Made by a program: the position numbers and the translations under genes
The notes under the pieces: generated by a model
The model's input: only the letters and a program-made list of their open reading frames with translations
Database searches by the model: none
What the model was told of the DNA's origin: nothing
Shown: positions 11,665-23,844 of the stretch, one piece after another
How the letters are laid out: each line of letters opens with the position of its first letter
Numbering within the stretch: position 1 is the first letter of the stretch
From: Terebella lapidaria
Lineage: Eukaryota > Annelida > Polychaeta > Terebellida > Terebellidae
NCBI GenBank assembly: GCA_949152475.1
Contig: OX424564.1
Span: forward strand, 6,696,001-6,760,000
Reading direction: 5' to 3'
DNA length: 64,000 nt

Positions 11665-12956
11665 AGGTTACCGGACCTATGGTCCGATAACCTAATGCCG
11701 TGGCGTTGCGTCCGTCGTCCGTCCGGCGTCCGTCCGTCAACAATTTTATCTTTAAAGTTTACTATCGGTTTTTTCTCAAATTTTGCACAAAAATGCCTGA
11801 AAATATTTCGAGAGAGAGGTACTTTTTTAGTTTTTTTATTTTCGCATTTTTTTCAAAATGGCGGCCGTTTTCGTCGAAAAATGGCCAATTTTGGACTTTG
11901 GCGGCCATTTTCTGAAAAACTGTCTGACCACTTTTGAGATTTTCGTTTCAAAAGATTCCTCTCATATACCCCTGTGACGTATATAAGTTTCATTGGCCTT
12001 GAATCGCCGGTCTGCCTGTAGCAGCCATTTTGATTTTTTGGCAGGTCCCAAATGGGACTTTCCCATGTTAAATTCTCCTATGCTTTATAATAGGAAACAT
12101 TTTTCCTGATATCTCACTTTATATTGAGATTAGGAGTCAATTGTGGACATATAGGAAATGATATGTGCCAAATATTCTCGTGACCTTGAATTTGACCTCT
12201 GACCTGTTCTTCAAGGTCAAAGCACAAAATGGTTAATATCTCGCTTATTATCGACTTTACAGCTTAGGAATCAATTGTGGACATATAGGAAGTCATACAT
12301 GCTGAATATTTTTATGACCTTGAATTTGACCTTTGACCTCATTTTCAAGGTCAGAGCACAAAACGGCTTATATCTCGCTTATTATTGACTTTACAGCGTA
12401 GGAATCAATTGTGGACATATAGGAAATGATATATGCAGATTATTGCCATGACATTGTATTTGACTTTCGACCTCATTTTCAGGATCACAGGACAAAATGG
12501 CTAATATCTCACTTTTTATCGACTTTACAGCTTAGCAATCAATTGTGAACATATAGAAAATGATACATTCTGAACATTGTCATGACCTTGAACTTGACCT
12601 TGACCTCATTTTCAAGGTCGCAGGACAAAATAGCTAATATCTCGCTTATTATTGACTTTACAGCTTAGGAATCAATTATGAACATATAGGAAATGATATA
12701 TGCTGAATATTGCTATGACCTTGAATTAGACCTTTGACCTCATTTTCAAGGTCACAGGACATAATGGCTAATATCTCGCTGATTATTGACTTTACAGCTT
12801 AGGAATCAATTGTGGACATACTAGAAATGACATATGCCGAATATTATCGTGTTCTTGAATTGACCAATGACTTTTTTTCCAAGGTCACGCAACGAAATAC
12901 TAATTTCTGAAATATATATTGTCCGGTAACCTTTCTTAGCCCTTGGGCTAATTTTT
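11665..12956 (+). mobile_element. Repeat family A, complete copy d
   Basis: The best copy for defining the ends. At 11665 a T-run precedes AGGTTACCGGACC, followed by TAT and the inverse arm GGTCCGATAACCT. The 5' domain runs to about 12100 and five to six ~135-bp units follow. The element closes with GTCCGGTAACCT, the hairpin TTAGCCCTTGGGCTAA and T6. A frame across the 5' domain repeats in other copies simply because the DNA repeats. Confidence 0.82.
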
Positions 12957-13088
12957 TATTTGTGACAACTTGTGAAGATCGTGCTGTCTGGCATTTCCAA
13001 AATACACTAGAATTTCCAAAATAGTTTAAACAGAAACTGCAAATGCCCCCCCCCCCCTCTACCAATTTGCAGATGCTATTATATTTTT

Positions 13089-13358
13089 ACTTGCCGGAAT
13101 CTAAAGATTTCGGCAAGTATGTTGGTCTGTTCGTGGATGTGTTTGTTTGTTACTTGCCGGAATCTAAAGATTTCGGCAAGTATGTTGATCGGTTTGTGGA
13201 TGTGTTTGTTTGTTACTTGCCGGAATCTAAAGATTCTGGCAAGTATATTGGTCAGTTGGTTTGTCCTGGTGTTTGATTGTTACTTGCCGGAATCTAAAGA
13301 TTTCGGCAAGTATGTTGGTCGGTTTGTTACTTGCCGGAATCTAAAGATTTCGGCAAGT
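13089..13358 (+). repeat. Five copies of a 30-bp hairpin palindrome
   Basis: Copies lie at 13089-13118, 13152-13181, 13215-13244, 13282-13311 and 13329-13358. Each has arms ACTTGCCGGAATCT and AGATTTCGGCAAGT. Spacers are variants of ATGTTGGTCGGTTTGT. These are repeats of the family C 5' end itself, as if the terminus had been copied several times. Confidence 0.9.
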
Positions 13359-13599
13359 ATGTTGGTCGGTTTGTTTGTTTATGGCGTTGTCTGTTTGTCC
13401 GTTTGTTTGTGCGCGCTCTAGCGTCCACAGTTTTCGAGCTAGCATTCCGAATTTTTTTTGATAGATAGGTATCCGCTCTGGGACGGGACCGCACGTTTTT
13501 GGAAAAAATCGGTTCACTGATGACGTCACCAAAAATTCTTGAAAACTAAAAAAATCCCTATCTCTCATCATTGGCGAATTTTAAAAAAATTCACACAGC

Positions 13600-15605
13600 A
13601 GCCACATTTAAACCGATACTTCTGAAATTCAGCACAGGGATATATAATAGTATCCTCCATCAAACTGCGAAGTTTTACTCGGATTGTTTGAACGTCAATG
13701 ACGTCACGACGTGAAACGTCATTTTTCAAAATGGGGCTATATATCGGATAGTATTTGTCGTACAGAGAAGCGAATTGCACCATTGGAAAGCTCGTTGAAT
13801 TCTGGTTCAGAAGGGTACTGTCCGATACTTTTCCGCCATGATAGATTTTCCGCTATGACGTCATAAACGTAAGGCCTGTCATACCAATTTTTCGACTTTT
13901 CAGCAAACTTTCAAACATCCACAGTGCACTCAATTTTAAAGTTATTAGGCTGTAATTATCAGAACCTATGTGGAATAATGATACCCAGCCATATACCAAG
14001 TTTTAACACGCTACGTGTAACGTCAATGACGTCATGACGTAAAACGTCAATTTTCGAAATGGGGCTATATATCAAAAAGTATCTGTCGTACGGAGAAGCA
14101 AATTGCACCATTGGAAAATTCGTTGAATTCTGGTTCAGAAGGGTACTATCCGATACTTTTCCGCCATGATAGATTTTCCGCTATGACGTCATAAACGTAA
14201 GGCCTGTCATACAAATTTTTCGACTTTTCAGCAAAATTTCAAACATCCACAGTGCACTCAAATTTGAAGGTTTGGAACTGTAATTATGAGAACCTATGTG
14301 AAATATTAATATACAGGCATATACCAAGTTTCAACGCGCTACGTTCAACGTCAATGACGTCATGACGTAAAACGTCAATTTTAAAAATGGGGCTATATAT
14401 CTGAAAGTATTTATCGCACAGAGAAGCGAATTGCACCATTGGAAAGCTCGTTGAATTCTGGTTCAGAAGGGTACTGTCCGATACTTTTCCGCCATGATAG
14501 ATTTTCCGCTATGACGTCATAAACGTAAGGCCTGTCATACCAATTTTTCGACTTTTCAGCAAACTTTCAAACATCCACAGTGCACTCAATTTTAAAGTTA
14601 TTAGGCTGTAATTATCAGAACCTATGTGGAATAATGATACCCAGCCATATACCAAGTTTTAACACGCTACGTGTAACGTCAATGACGTCATGACGTAAAA
14701 CGTCAATTTTCGAAATGGGGCTATATATCAAAAAGTATCTGTCGTACGGAGAAGCAAATTGCACCATTGGAAAATTCGTTGAATTCTGGTTCAGAAGGGT
14801 ACTATCCGATACTTTTCCGCCATGATAGATTTTCCGCTATGACGTCATAAACGTAAGGCCTGTCATACAAATTTTTCGACTTTTCAGCAAAATTTCAAAC
14901 ATCCACAGTGCACTCAAATTTGAAGGTTTGGAACTGTAATTATGAGAACCTATGTGAAATATTAATATACAGGCATATACCAAGTTTCAACGCGCTACGT
15001 TCAACGTCAATGACGTCATGACGTAAAACGTCAATTTTAAAAATGGGGCTATATATCTGAAAGTATTTATCGCACAGAGAAGCGGATTGTACCACTCGAA
15101 AGCTCGTTGAATTCTCGTTTAGGAGGGTACTGTCCGATACGTTTCCGCCCTGATAGATTTTCCGTTATGACGTCATAAACGTATGGCCTGTCATACCGAT
15201 ATTTCGACCTTTCAGCAAACTTTCAGACATCCACAGTGCACTCAAATTTAAAGATATTAGGCTGTAATTATCAGAACTCATGTGGAATGATACTTCCCAG
15301 CCATATACCGAGTCTCAACACGCTAGGTGAAACGTCAATGACGTCACGACGTGAAACGTCATTTTTCGAAATGGGGCTATATATCGGAAAGTATTTGTCG
15401 TACAGAAAAGCGAATTGCACCATTGGAAAGCTCGTTGAATTCTGCTTTAGAAGGGTACTGTCTGATACTTTTCCGCCATGATAGATTTTCCGCTATGACG
15501 TCATAAACGTAAGGCCTGTCATACCAATATTTCAACTTTTCAGCAAACTCTCAAACATCCACAGTGCACTTCAATTTAAAGGTATTAGACTGTAATTATC
15601 AGAAC
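13600..15605 (+). repeat. CRE-rich satellite array, about six ~328-bp units
   Basis: The landmark AACGTCAATGACGTCA recurs near 13691, 14021, 14346, 14677, 15002 and 15332, spaced 325-331 bp. Alternate units are closest, giving a ~656-bp higher-order period: about 13850-14505 repeats almost exactly at 14505-15060. Each unit has two TGACGTCA palindromes, one in the landmark and one in CTATGACGTCATAAACG. Confidence 0.85.
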
Positions 15606-15703
15606 AATAGAATAGATAAAAGGGTGACTGTGGAAAACATATCAGAATTAATACAAAAAAAACACTCAGAAAAAGTAATTTAGTTGGAATTTAAAAAAAA
15701 AAA

Positions 15704-15777
15704 GTGGCAATAGGAATCGAACTCCTGACCCCGCGCACCAACACCTAACGCCTTTACTGACTGAGCCAAACCGTCAC
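15704..15777 (-). other. tRNA-like sequence in C unit 1, pol III-like
   Basis: The reverse strand is 74 nt long and starts GTGACGGTTTGGCTCAGTCA (A-box-like). It has AGTTCGATTCC (B-box-like) and ends TTGCCAC, followed directly by a long T-run that would act as a pol III terminator. Acceptor pairing is partial and no good anticodon stem forms, so a working tRNA is unlikely. It is a tRNA-derived piece, possibly a SINE head, carried inside family C. Confidence 0.5.
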
Positions 15778-16849
15778 TTGAAAGTTGTTGAGTGTGAAGC
15801 ATATAGCGTACAAGAGACAGCCCTCAGAATAAATGCAGGTGTCTCATGGCTGCGCATTGGTGTGGCTGCTGTGGCGGCAGCGTGAGGAATTTTTTGAGAT
15901 TTTTTGTGACCTCTTCACTTGACCGATTTTCACGAAAATTGAACCGTTTCTAGCCTTCAACCTCGGTGTATGGCTGGGTATTATTATTCCACATGAGTTT
16001 CGCGATATTAAATCAAAATCAAGCCTGAAGCAGAAAGCACAAAGAATCTACTACTTCGTGCCTTTATGGAGATAACAAAAAAGTGTTTCATGAATATGAG
16101 TGGAATATTTCAGTGTGTCTTCGGATGAACTATTTGATCGAGCTACAATTTTCATTGCAAACTGTTGTATTTTACGTTTGTTTTTGGCATCATCAAACTC
16201 TGACTGCATCATACAGGTTAAATTTCCGAAATTCCAAAAGGCCATAACAGCGTCAATACTGTATGGAATATCTTGAAACTTGATATACCCATTGATAACA
16301 TTGACCTCTACGAATTGAACTACATAGGTCAAAGGCCAAGGTCAAGGTCATCAAAATCCCATTTGGACATTTGGTATTATGGATTTGTTTTTTCTGGATT
16401 TGGTATTATAGGGAGATTTATACATATCTAATGAGGAAAATTTTCAATTCTCAGTTTGATTCTTCTATTTGTTTTGACGTAACTAACGTTTTTATCACTG
16501 AAAAATGATGAATATTCACTCTCACATTCAGAATGGCCAGGTACATGAAGATTGTAAAAAATCTAGGTTACCCAGTAGAAGGTCAAGATCACTGGCAGCA
16601 CTTCCGGCAAGTTAGTCGACTATGTCGGTTCATTTGTTTATGGCGTTGTCTGTTTGTCCGTTTGTTTGTGCGCGCTCTAGCGTCCACAGTTTTCGAGCTA
16701 GCATTCCGAATTTTTTTTGATAGATAGGTATCCGCTCTGGGACGGGACCGCACGTTTTTGGAAAAAATCGGTTCACTGATGACGTCACCAAAAATTCTTG
16801 AAAACTAAAAAAATCCCTATCTCTCATCATTGGCGAATTTTAAAAAATT

Positions 16850-18205
16850 CACACAGCAGCCACATTTAAACCGATACTTCTGAAATTCAGCACAGGGATA
16901 TATAATAGTATCCTCCATCAAACTGCGAAGTTTTACTCGGATTGTTTGAACGTCAATGACGTCACGACGTGAAACGTCATTTTTCAAAATGGGGCTATAT
17001 ATCGGATAGTATTTGTCGTACAGAGAAGCGAATTGCACCATTGGAAAGCTCGTTGAATTCTGGTTCAGAAGGGTACTGTCCGATACTTTTCCGCCATGAT
17101 AGATTTTCCGCTATGACGTCATAAACGTAAGGCCTGTCATACCAATTTTTCGACTTTTCAGCAAACTTTCAAACATCCACAGTGCACTCAATTTTAAAGT
17201 TATTAGGCTGTAATTATCAGAACCTATGTGGAATAATGATACCCAGCCATATACCAAGTTTTAACACGCTACGTGTAACGTCAATGACGTCATGACGTAA
17301 AACGTCAATTTTCGAAATGGGGCTATATATCAAAAAGTATCTGTCGTACGGAGAAGCAAATTGCACCATTGGAAAATTCGTTGAATTCTGGTTCAGAAGG
17401 GTACTATCCGATACTTTTCCGCCATGATAGATTTTCCGCTATGACGTCATAAACGTAAGGCCTGTCATACAAATTTTTCGACTTTTCAGCAAAATTTCAA
17501 ACATCCACAGTGCACTCAAATTTGAAGGTTTGGAACTGTAATTATGAGAACCTATGTGAAATATTAATATACAGGCATATACCAAGTTTCAACGCGCTAC
17601 GTTCAACGTCAATGACGTCATGACGTAAAACGTCAATTTTAAAAATGGGGCTATATATCTGAAAGTATTTATCGCACAGAGAAGCGGATTGTACCACTCG
17701 AAAGCTCGTTGAATTCTCGTTTAGGAGGGTACTGTCCGATACGTTTCCGCCCTGATAGATTTTCCGTTATGACGTCATAAACGTATGGCCTGTCATACCG
17801 ATATTTCGACCTTTCAGCAAACTTTCAGACATCCACAGTGCACTCAAATTTAAAGATATTAGGCTGTAATTATCAGAACTCATGTGGAATGATACTTCCC
17901 AGCCATATACCGAGTCTCAACACGCTAGGTGAAACGTCAATGACGTCACGACGTGAAACGTCATTTTTCGAAATGGGGCTATATATCGGAAAGTATTTGT
18001 CGTACAGAAAAGCGAATTGCACCATTGGAAAGCTCGTTGAATTCTGCTTTAGAAGGGTACTGTCTGATACTTTTCCGCCATGATAGATTTTCCGCTATGA
18101 CGTCATAAACGTAAGGCCTGTCATACCAATATTTCAACTTTTCAGCAAACTCTCAAACATCCACAGTGCACTTCAATTTAAAGGTATTAGACTGTAATTA
18201 TCAGA
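16850..18205 (+). repeat. CRE-rich satellite array, about four ~328-bp units
   Basis: Same satellite as at 13600-15605, with landmarks near 16941, 17271, 17607 and 17934. It lacks the central 656-bp pair present in unit 1, a copy-number change of exactly two units between otherwise near-identical blocks. Confidence 0.85.
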
Positions 18206-18305
18206 ACAATAGAATAGATAAAAGGGTGACTGTGGAAAACATATCAGAATTACTACAAAAAAAACACTCAGAAAAAGTAATTTAGTTGGAATTTAAAAAA
18301 AAAAA

Positions 18306-18379
18306 GTGGCAATAGGAATCGAACTCCTGACCCCGCGCACCAACACCTAACGCCTTTACTGACTGAGCCAAACCTTCAC
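18306..18379 (-). other. tRNA-like sequence in C unit 2
   Basis: Second copy of the 74-nt tRNA-like segment, one base different at the 5' acceptor strand (GTGAAGG). The same T-run follows on the reverse strand. It was duplicated with the whole unit. Confidence 0.5.
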
Positions 18380-19339
18380 TTGAAAGTTGTTGAGTGTGAA
18401 GCATATAGCGTACAAGAGACAGCCCTCAGAATAAATGCAGGTATGTCTCATGGCTGCGCATTGGTGTGGCTGCTGTGGCGGCAGCGTGAGGAATTTTTTG
18501 AGATTTTTTGTGACCTCTTCACTTGACCGATTTTCACGAAAATTGAACCGTTTCTAGCCTTCAACCTCGGTGTATGGCTGGGTATTATTATTCCACATGA
18601 GTTTCGCGATATTAAATCAAAATCAAGCCTGAAGCAGAAAGCACAAAGAATCTACTACTTCGTGCCTTTATGGAGATAACAAAAAAGTGTTTCATGAATA
18701 TGAGTGGAATATTTCAGTGTGTCTTCGGATGAACTATTTGATCGAGCTACAATTTTCATTGCAAACTGTTGTATTTTACGTTTGTTTTTGGCATCATCAA
18801 ACTCTGACTGCATCATACAGGTTAAATTTCCGAAATTTCAAAAGGCCATAACAGCGTCAATACTGTATGGAATATCTTGAAACTTGATATACCCATTGAT
18901 AACATTGACCTCTACGAATTGAACTACATAGGTCAAAGGCCAAGGTCAAGGTCATCAAAATCCCATTTGGACATTTGGTATTATGGATTTGTTTTTTCTG
19001 GATTTGGTATTATAGGGAGATTTATACATATCTAATGAGGAAAATTTTCAATTCTCAGTTTGATTCTTCTATTTGTTTTGACGTAACTAACGTTTTTATC
19101 ACTGAAAAATGATGAATATTCACTCTCACATTCAGAATGGCCAGGTACATGAAGATTGTAAAAAATCTAGGTTACCCAGTAGAAGGTCAAGATCACTGGC
19201 AGCACTTCCGGCAAGTTAGTCGACTATGTCGGTTCATTTGTTTGTTCGCCCTCTACAGGTCGCAATTGTACAATGATTATCAAGTAACTTTGGGTACATT
19301 ATATGTAGGTTATGAGGCAGCCACAGCACACTTTTGGTG

Positions 19340-21570
19340 AATCTAGGTCAAAGGTCAAGGTCAAGGTCAAGCAAAACGTCGAAAACACATAAGTGGCCAT
19401 AACTCCAGTTCTAATTGTCGTAGAGACTTCAAATCAAGTGCATATGGTAGATATACTCGAGTTCTATCTTTTGTGACCTTGACCTTGACATTTGACCTTG
19501 AGAAGTTCGCCTGAGGTCGAATATTTGACCTTGGAGGTCACCTCCTTCGATTTTCGATCTGATGCTTGGAAACGATGTCGGACCGGTCCCTTATGGTCAA
19601 TGTCAATTTTTAGCGCGATCGGTCAATCCGTTATGACGTAATTGACGTTTCTATGGCAACGAAATCGGTCCCATTATAAGCGAAATTGCATGTTTCAAGC
19701 TGTCCATGCTGATAAAAGCGTCAATAATGTGCGTAAAAATCTAATGATACACCTGTTTATAGCCAAGGACGAGTTCTTTTGTTCCGCGAAATTTCAAGGT
19801 CAAAGGTCGGAAGTCAAGGTCAATATTGACCCGCAAGTGAAAACCGTGTAGGTCACTATATCTCAGGAAGTAAGCAAGATAGAGACACGAAAGTCAATCC
19901 ACAGTATTGCACTCACTTAGCCTATCAACTTTTGTGTTTACACCTAAGGCGTATGGCCGATAGCCTTTGCAAGCGCCTGAGGTCGAAGTTGACCCAAAAA
20001 ATGACCTTGACCTTGACCTTTCGCGAAAATATCGAGTAGTAACTCGTTTGAAAGGTCTTCGGGAGTAGTTTCGATATATGTTCTTATTTTTGGAATCTGA
20101 CGTCATATGACGTCATAATGACGTGAAACGTGATTTTATCATACTTCAATTGATTGTTTACATGAGATGCATAAACCATTTATGATTATTGTTGATCCGG
20201 TGCTCTGGTAAGTATTGGGGATACCTACTGAAGCTATTTGACAAATATCAGTTCAATAATTGCAGTGGTAATGGCCTAATTGACCTTTTTATGACGGAAA
20301 ATTGGAGAAAATTTCATTTGTTTGTCTTTTCATACTCATAGCGTCCACATTTGTTGCTTGATTCTTTTCAAATTTGATGTAGATATTCTGTAGGATAATG
20401 GCTCTTGACAGAATGATTTTGAGAAAAATAGCTCTATTGATGACGTCACAAAAGATCCGAATCCTATCAGTCTTTCATGACCACAAACTGCTTATGCTAG
20501 GAAAGAAATATAATACTTTTTTCAATGTTTTCCATCAACTATACAAAATCTAGAAAAATGCCATTACTCATATTTAAAATAACCAGATGCATCAACTTTG
20601 CAAAAAATTCAAAGTCTTTGGTAAAAGTTCAAGGTCATTGCCAGCTATTCCGGCAAGTTAGTCGACTATGTCGGTTCATTTGTGTGTTTGTTCGCACTCT
20701 AGCGTCCACAGTTCTTGATTAAAAGCTTCCAAAATTTTAAAATTTTAAAACGTCCTATTTTGGTGTGTCTAGGTCAAAGGTCAAGGTCATGGTCAAGCAA
20801 AATGTCGAAAACACATAAGTGGCCATAACTTCGGTTCTAGTGGTCCTAGAGACTTCAAATTAAGTTCATATTGTAGATAAACTCGAGTTCTATCTTCTGT
20901 GACCTTGACCTTTAACCTTGACCTTGAGAAGTTCGCCCGAGGTCGAATGTTTGACCTTGGAGGTCACCTCCTCCGATTTTCGATCTGATGCTTGGAAACG
21001 ATGTGGGACCGGTCCCTCATGCTCAATGTCAATTTTTAGCCCGATCGGCCAATTCGTTATGACGTAATTGACGTTTCTATGGCAACGAAATCAGCCCCAT
21101 TATAAGCGAAATTGCATCTTTCAAGCTGTCAATGCGGATAAAAGCGTCAATAATGTGCGTAAAAATCTGATAATACACCATTTTATAGTCAAGAATAAGT
21201 TCTTTTGTTCCAGAAAATTTCAAGGTCAAAGGTCGAAAGTCAAGGTCAATATTGACCTGCAAGTGAAAACCATGTGGGTCACTATATCTCAGGAAGTAAG
21301 CATGATAGAGACACGAAAGTAAATTCACAGTATTGCACTCACTTAGCCTAACAACTTTTGCATTTACACCTAAGGCGTATGACCGATAGCCTTTGCAAGC
21401 GCCTGAGGTCGAAGTTGACCTCAAAAATGACCTTGACCTTCACCTTTTGCAAAAATATCGAGTAGTAGCTCGTTTGAAAGGTCTTCGAGAGTACTTTCCA
21501 AATATGTTGTCATTTTCGGAATCGGACGTCAATTGACGTCATAATGACGTCAAACGTGATTTCAGACTGA
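19340..21570 (+). repeat. Family C units 3 and 4 body, AGGTCA-rich
   Basis: Two ~800-bp blocks, 19346-20130 and 20771-21560, align with moderate divergence. Each opens with a run of half-sites (AGGTCAAAGGTCAAGGTCA) and contains TGACCTTGACC on the other strand. Each closes with TGACGTCATAATGACGT. Unit 3 also holds TGATGACGTCACAAAAG near 20440. Short open frames here are parallel in both blocks only because of DNA identity. Confidence 0.65.
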
Positions 21571-21927
21571 CATTTAGGCCTTTTGAGTGTGAGATGTGCC
21601 AAGTTATAACATTTACTGCATGTTTAGCATATGCAAACGATGTGGAGTCGTCCTGTGATGGTCTCTGTCAATTTTTAGCACAATTGATATATCGGTTTTG
21701 ACGTAATTGACGTTTTTGTGGCAACAAATCGGTAAAATTTCAAAGGAAACTCATCATTTGAAGATATTATGATCTTGTCTGGTTATATTATAACATATAT
21801 AAACACAATTATATCATGCATATTTAAAAACTCCATTCACAGTAAGTTAGCAGTATAGAATTGACGACAAATGACGTCATAATTGCGTACTTGGTCCGGC
21901 AAGTGTGTGGCCTATGGCCTCTCGTTT

Positions 21928-23629
21928 ATTTCTTTTTTTTCAGGATTGGTACATCATGTGCATGCTTACATTCGACAAGAAGCAGCAAACTCACACATAT
22001 AGTTAAGAATGTGTACCGATAAATATACATAGACGTAGAATCAATACCGAGTATTAAGTATTCCGTGTTTGAAGATGATACGGTCAGTATCATTTGCAAT
22101 ACATGCAACGATATAGTTTGTTGCACTAATTTTTTCACATGATGACTTAAACAATGATGAAAACTATTCTGACTATCTCAATGGAAGAACAACAAAGAGA
22201 GAGGATTATATACGATATAATGGGACTAAGTTGTCATAATTGTAACTTAGAGGCTAACGCTTTGAAGTAGAACTGATCCTGGTCGAATAAAAAATGCCGA
22301 ACTATTACCAACATTCACAAGTGGTAGGGGAAAAAACATTTTAAAATTACAGTCCGGTCCCCGTCTCATCAAAATTGTTTTAAGAACTGTTTCACGAAAA
22401 ACCTATGGCGTTTATCGATGTTGAACAGAAATTTATATGTTGATTATGAAAACAGTCTCTGTTTTTGTTATACATCGAAGTAAATATATCTGAGATATAG
22501 AAATGGAGTTTATTTGAATGACTAAGAGAACGCTATTGCCGACGCCGCCCATAGTCCTAGTTGGAGTGTTGATACGCCTATGTATGATTCATCGTTGACA
22601 GGGGAGTAACAAAAAATTTCACAGAATACTTGTCAATAACACATTGCTAGGGAATTACGAAGTTCAGGGATAATTGATTGTTGTGATATATACAAGGTAG
22701 CATCGTAAAATGAAATATATAAACTATATTAATATGTCCAGAAATACTTGATACTATAGAAAGTGAAAACGTTCTGAATGGCCTGTACAGATTTGACTGT
22801 TCTATTATTTAACTATATAATTGAAACGACTTCCGACAAAAACAACAACATTGTTGCATATCGGATAGTGTATAAAAGAATGAAGTCAACAAATATCTGT
22901 GCATGTTGTGACGAGGGAAAACATATATTCAAATTGAATTTTTTTCCATTCTAGAAATGAATTATGTATTCAAAGCATCATAGAAGATGTATTTTCATGA
23001 ATATGGGGCTATATGAAAAAAAAAAAAACATATTATTTAGGAAATTCGAATCTCATAGTTCGAACTCGGCGATTCCATATTTTTCTCTCTATCGGCCGGA
23101 ACCAAGAACCTATAGTGCAACAATAGTTGCACAATGACTACTGTTTGACTATTTCCATTGCCAGAGGATATTCGCGATTGAACATTTTTTAGATTTAAAA
23201 TAAGTTCAATACAAGTCTCAACGGGTCACCCCACCTCTCCAATTGATGCCGCCTCCGCCTCCTCGTAAACTACCTCAAATACCACCCCGGAAACCAACCC
23301 ATAAATTTGACTTTCATACTTGTGGTCGCCCCTTCGAGGGTCTGGGGATCAACACGAAGACCAGGTTCTAAGAAAATGTGAATCATCAACGTAACGTTCG
23401 ATAATTGGGATGGTATTCTCTGGTCTGAAGAGATGGTACTTTACTAGTGTAAAGGGGTGGTCTTTTCCTGGTGTAAAGTGGGACATGCGAGTAGACGAAG
23501 CTCATAATTTAAATATTACTACCTCTTAGACACTTCACCGGGCCCAGATATACGCTTTTATGATGCTAATGTCTGGAGATTTACGAAGGACCTAGATTTT
23601 AACAGTCATTATATTTGTTGCTGTGTATC
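21928..23629. other. Intergenic, mostly featureless
   Basis: A fragment of repeat D lies at about 22025-22062 (GAATCAATACCGAGTATTAAG). No other gene or repeat could be supported. This is presumably upstream flank of the prophenoloxidase gene. Confidence 0.55.
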
Positions 23630-23637
23630 TATATAAA
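23630..23637 (+). promoter_or_regulatory. TATA box of the prophenoloxidase gene
   Basis: TATATAAA lies about 215 bp upstream of the chosen start codon. A transcript would be expected to start near 23660 and to carry a leader of about 185 nt with no need for an upstream exon. The start site itself was not resolved. Confidence 0.55.
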
Positions 23638-23844
23638 CCTCGACCAGCTTATGATGCACAGCGGGTGCTATCAACAACCGAACGCATTTACACCATCGAT
23701 ATCAGTTGTTGAGAAGGCATATTCTGCCAACACAACTACCGTTTGATAGCCCTTCATAAGCCAGGTGTTCTTTTCAGGGTTACTGAAGGTTCTTGACTCC
23801 CGAGCGAGTGACCCAGCATCGCGTTCAACGCACAACCCGGCAAA

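Larger units (their letters stand above)
13089..21927 (+). mobile_element. Repeat family C, head-to-tail compound array
   Basis: The left end at 13089 follows a T-run and is the palindrome starting ACTTGCCGG, in five copies. Internal junctions at 16604-16622, 19208-19226 and 20650-20668 each read CCGGCAAGT plus the perfect palindrome TAGTCGACTA. The right end (21896-21927) reads CCGGCAAGT plus the hairpin GTGGCCTATGGCC. This gives four units: about 13089-16630, 16631-19234, 19235-20676 and 20677-21927. Units 1 and 2 are near-identical apart from two extra satellite repeats in unit 1. Units 3 and 4 share a different ~800-bp body (19346-20130 and 20771-21560). No protein is encoded. The head-to-tail order suits rolling-circle replication, but that is inference. 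Confidence 0.7.

Noticed and set aside
11641-11937. Open frame encoding FRLPDLWSDN...RRPS-like peptide, repeated at 54678-54914
   Set aside because: It covers the 5' domain of family A. The frame recurs only because the DNA recurs, and most copies break it.
13119-13421. Open frame with repeated TCRNLKISASM peptide
   Set aside because: Direct translation of the tandem hairpin array, with no independent coding evidence.
15704-15777. Functional tRNA gene
   Set aside because: Length and boxes fit, but the anticodon stem does not form and acceptor pairing is weak.
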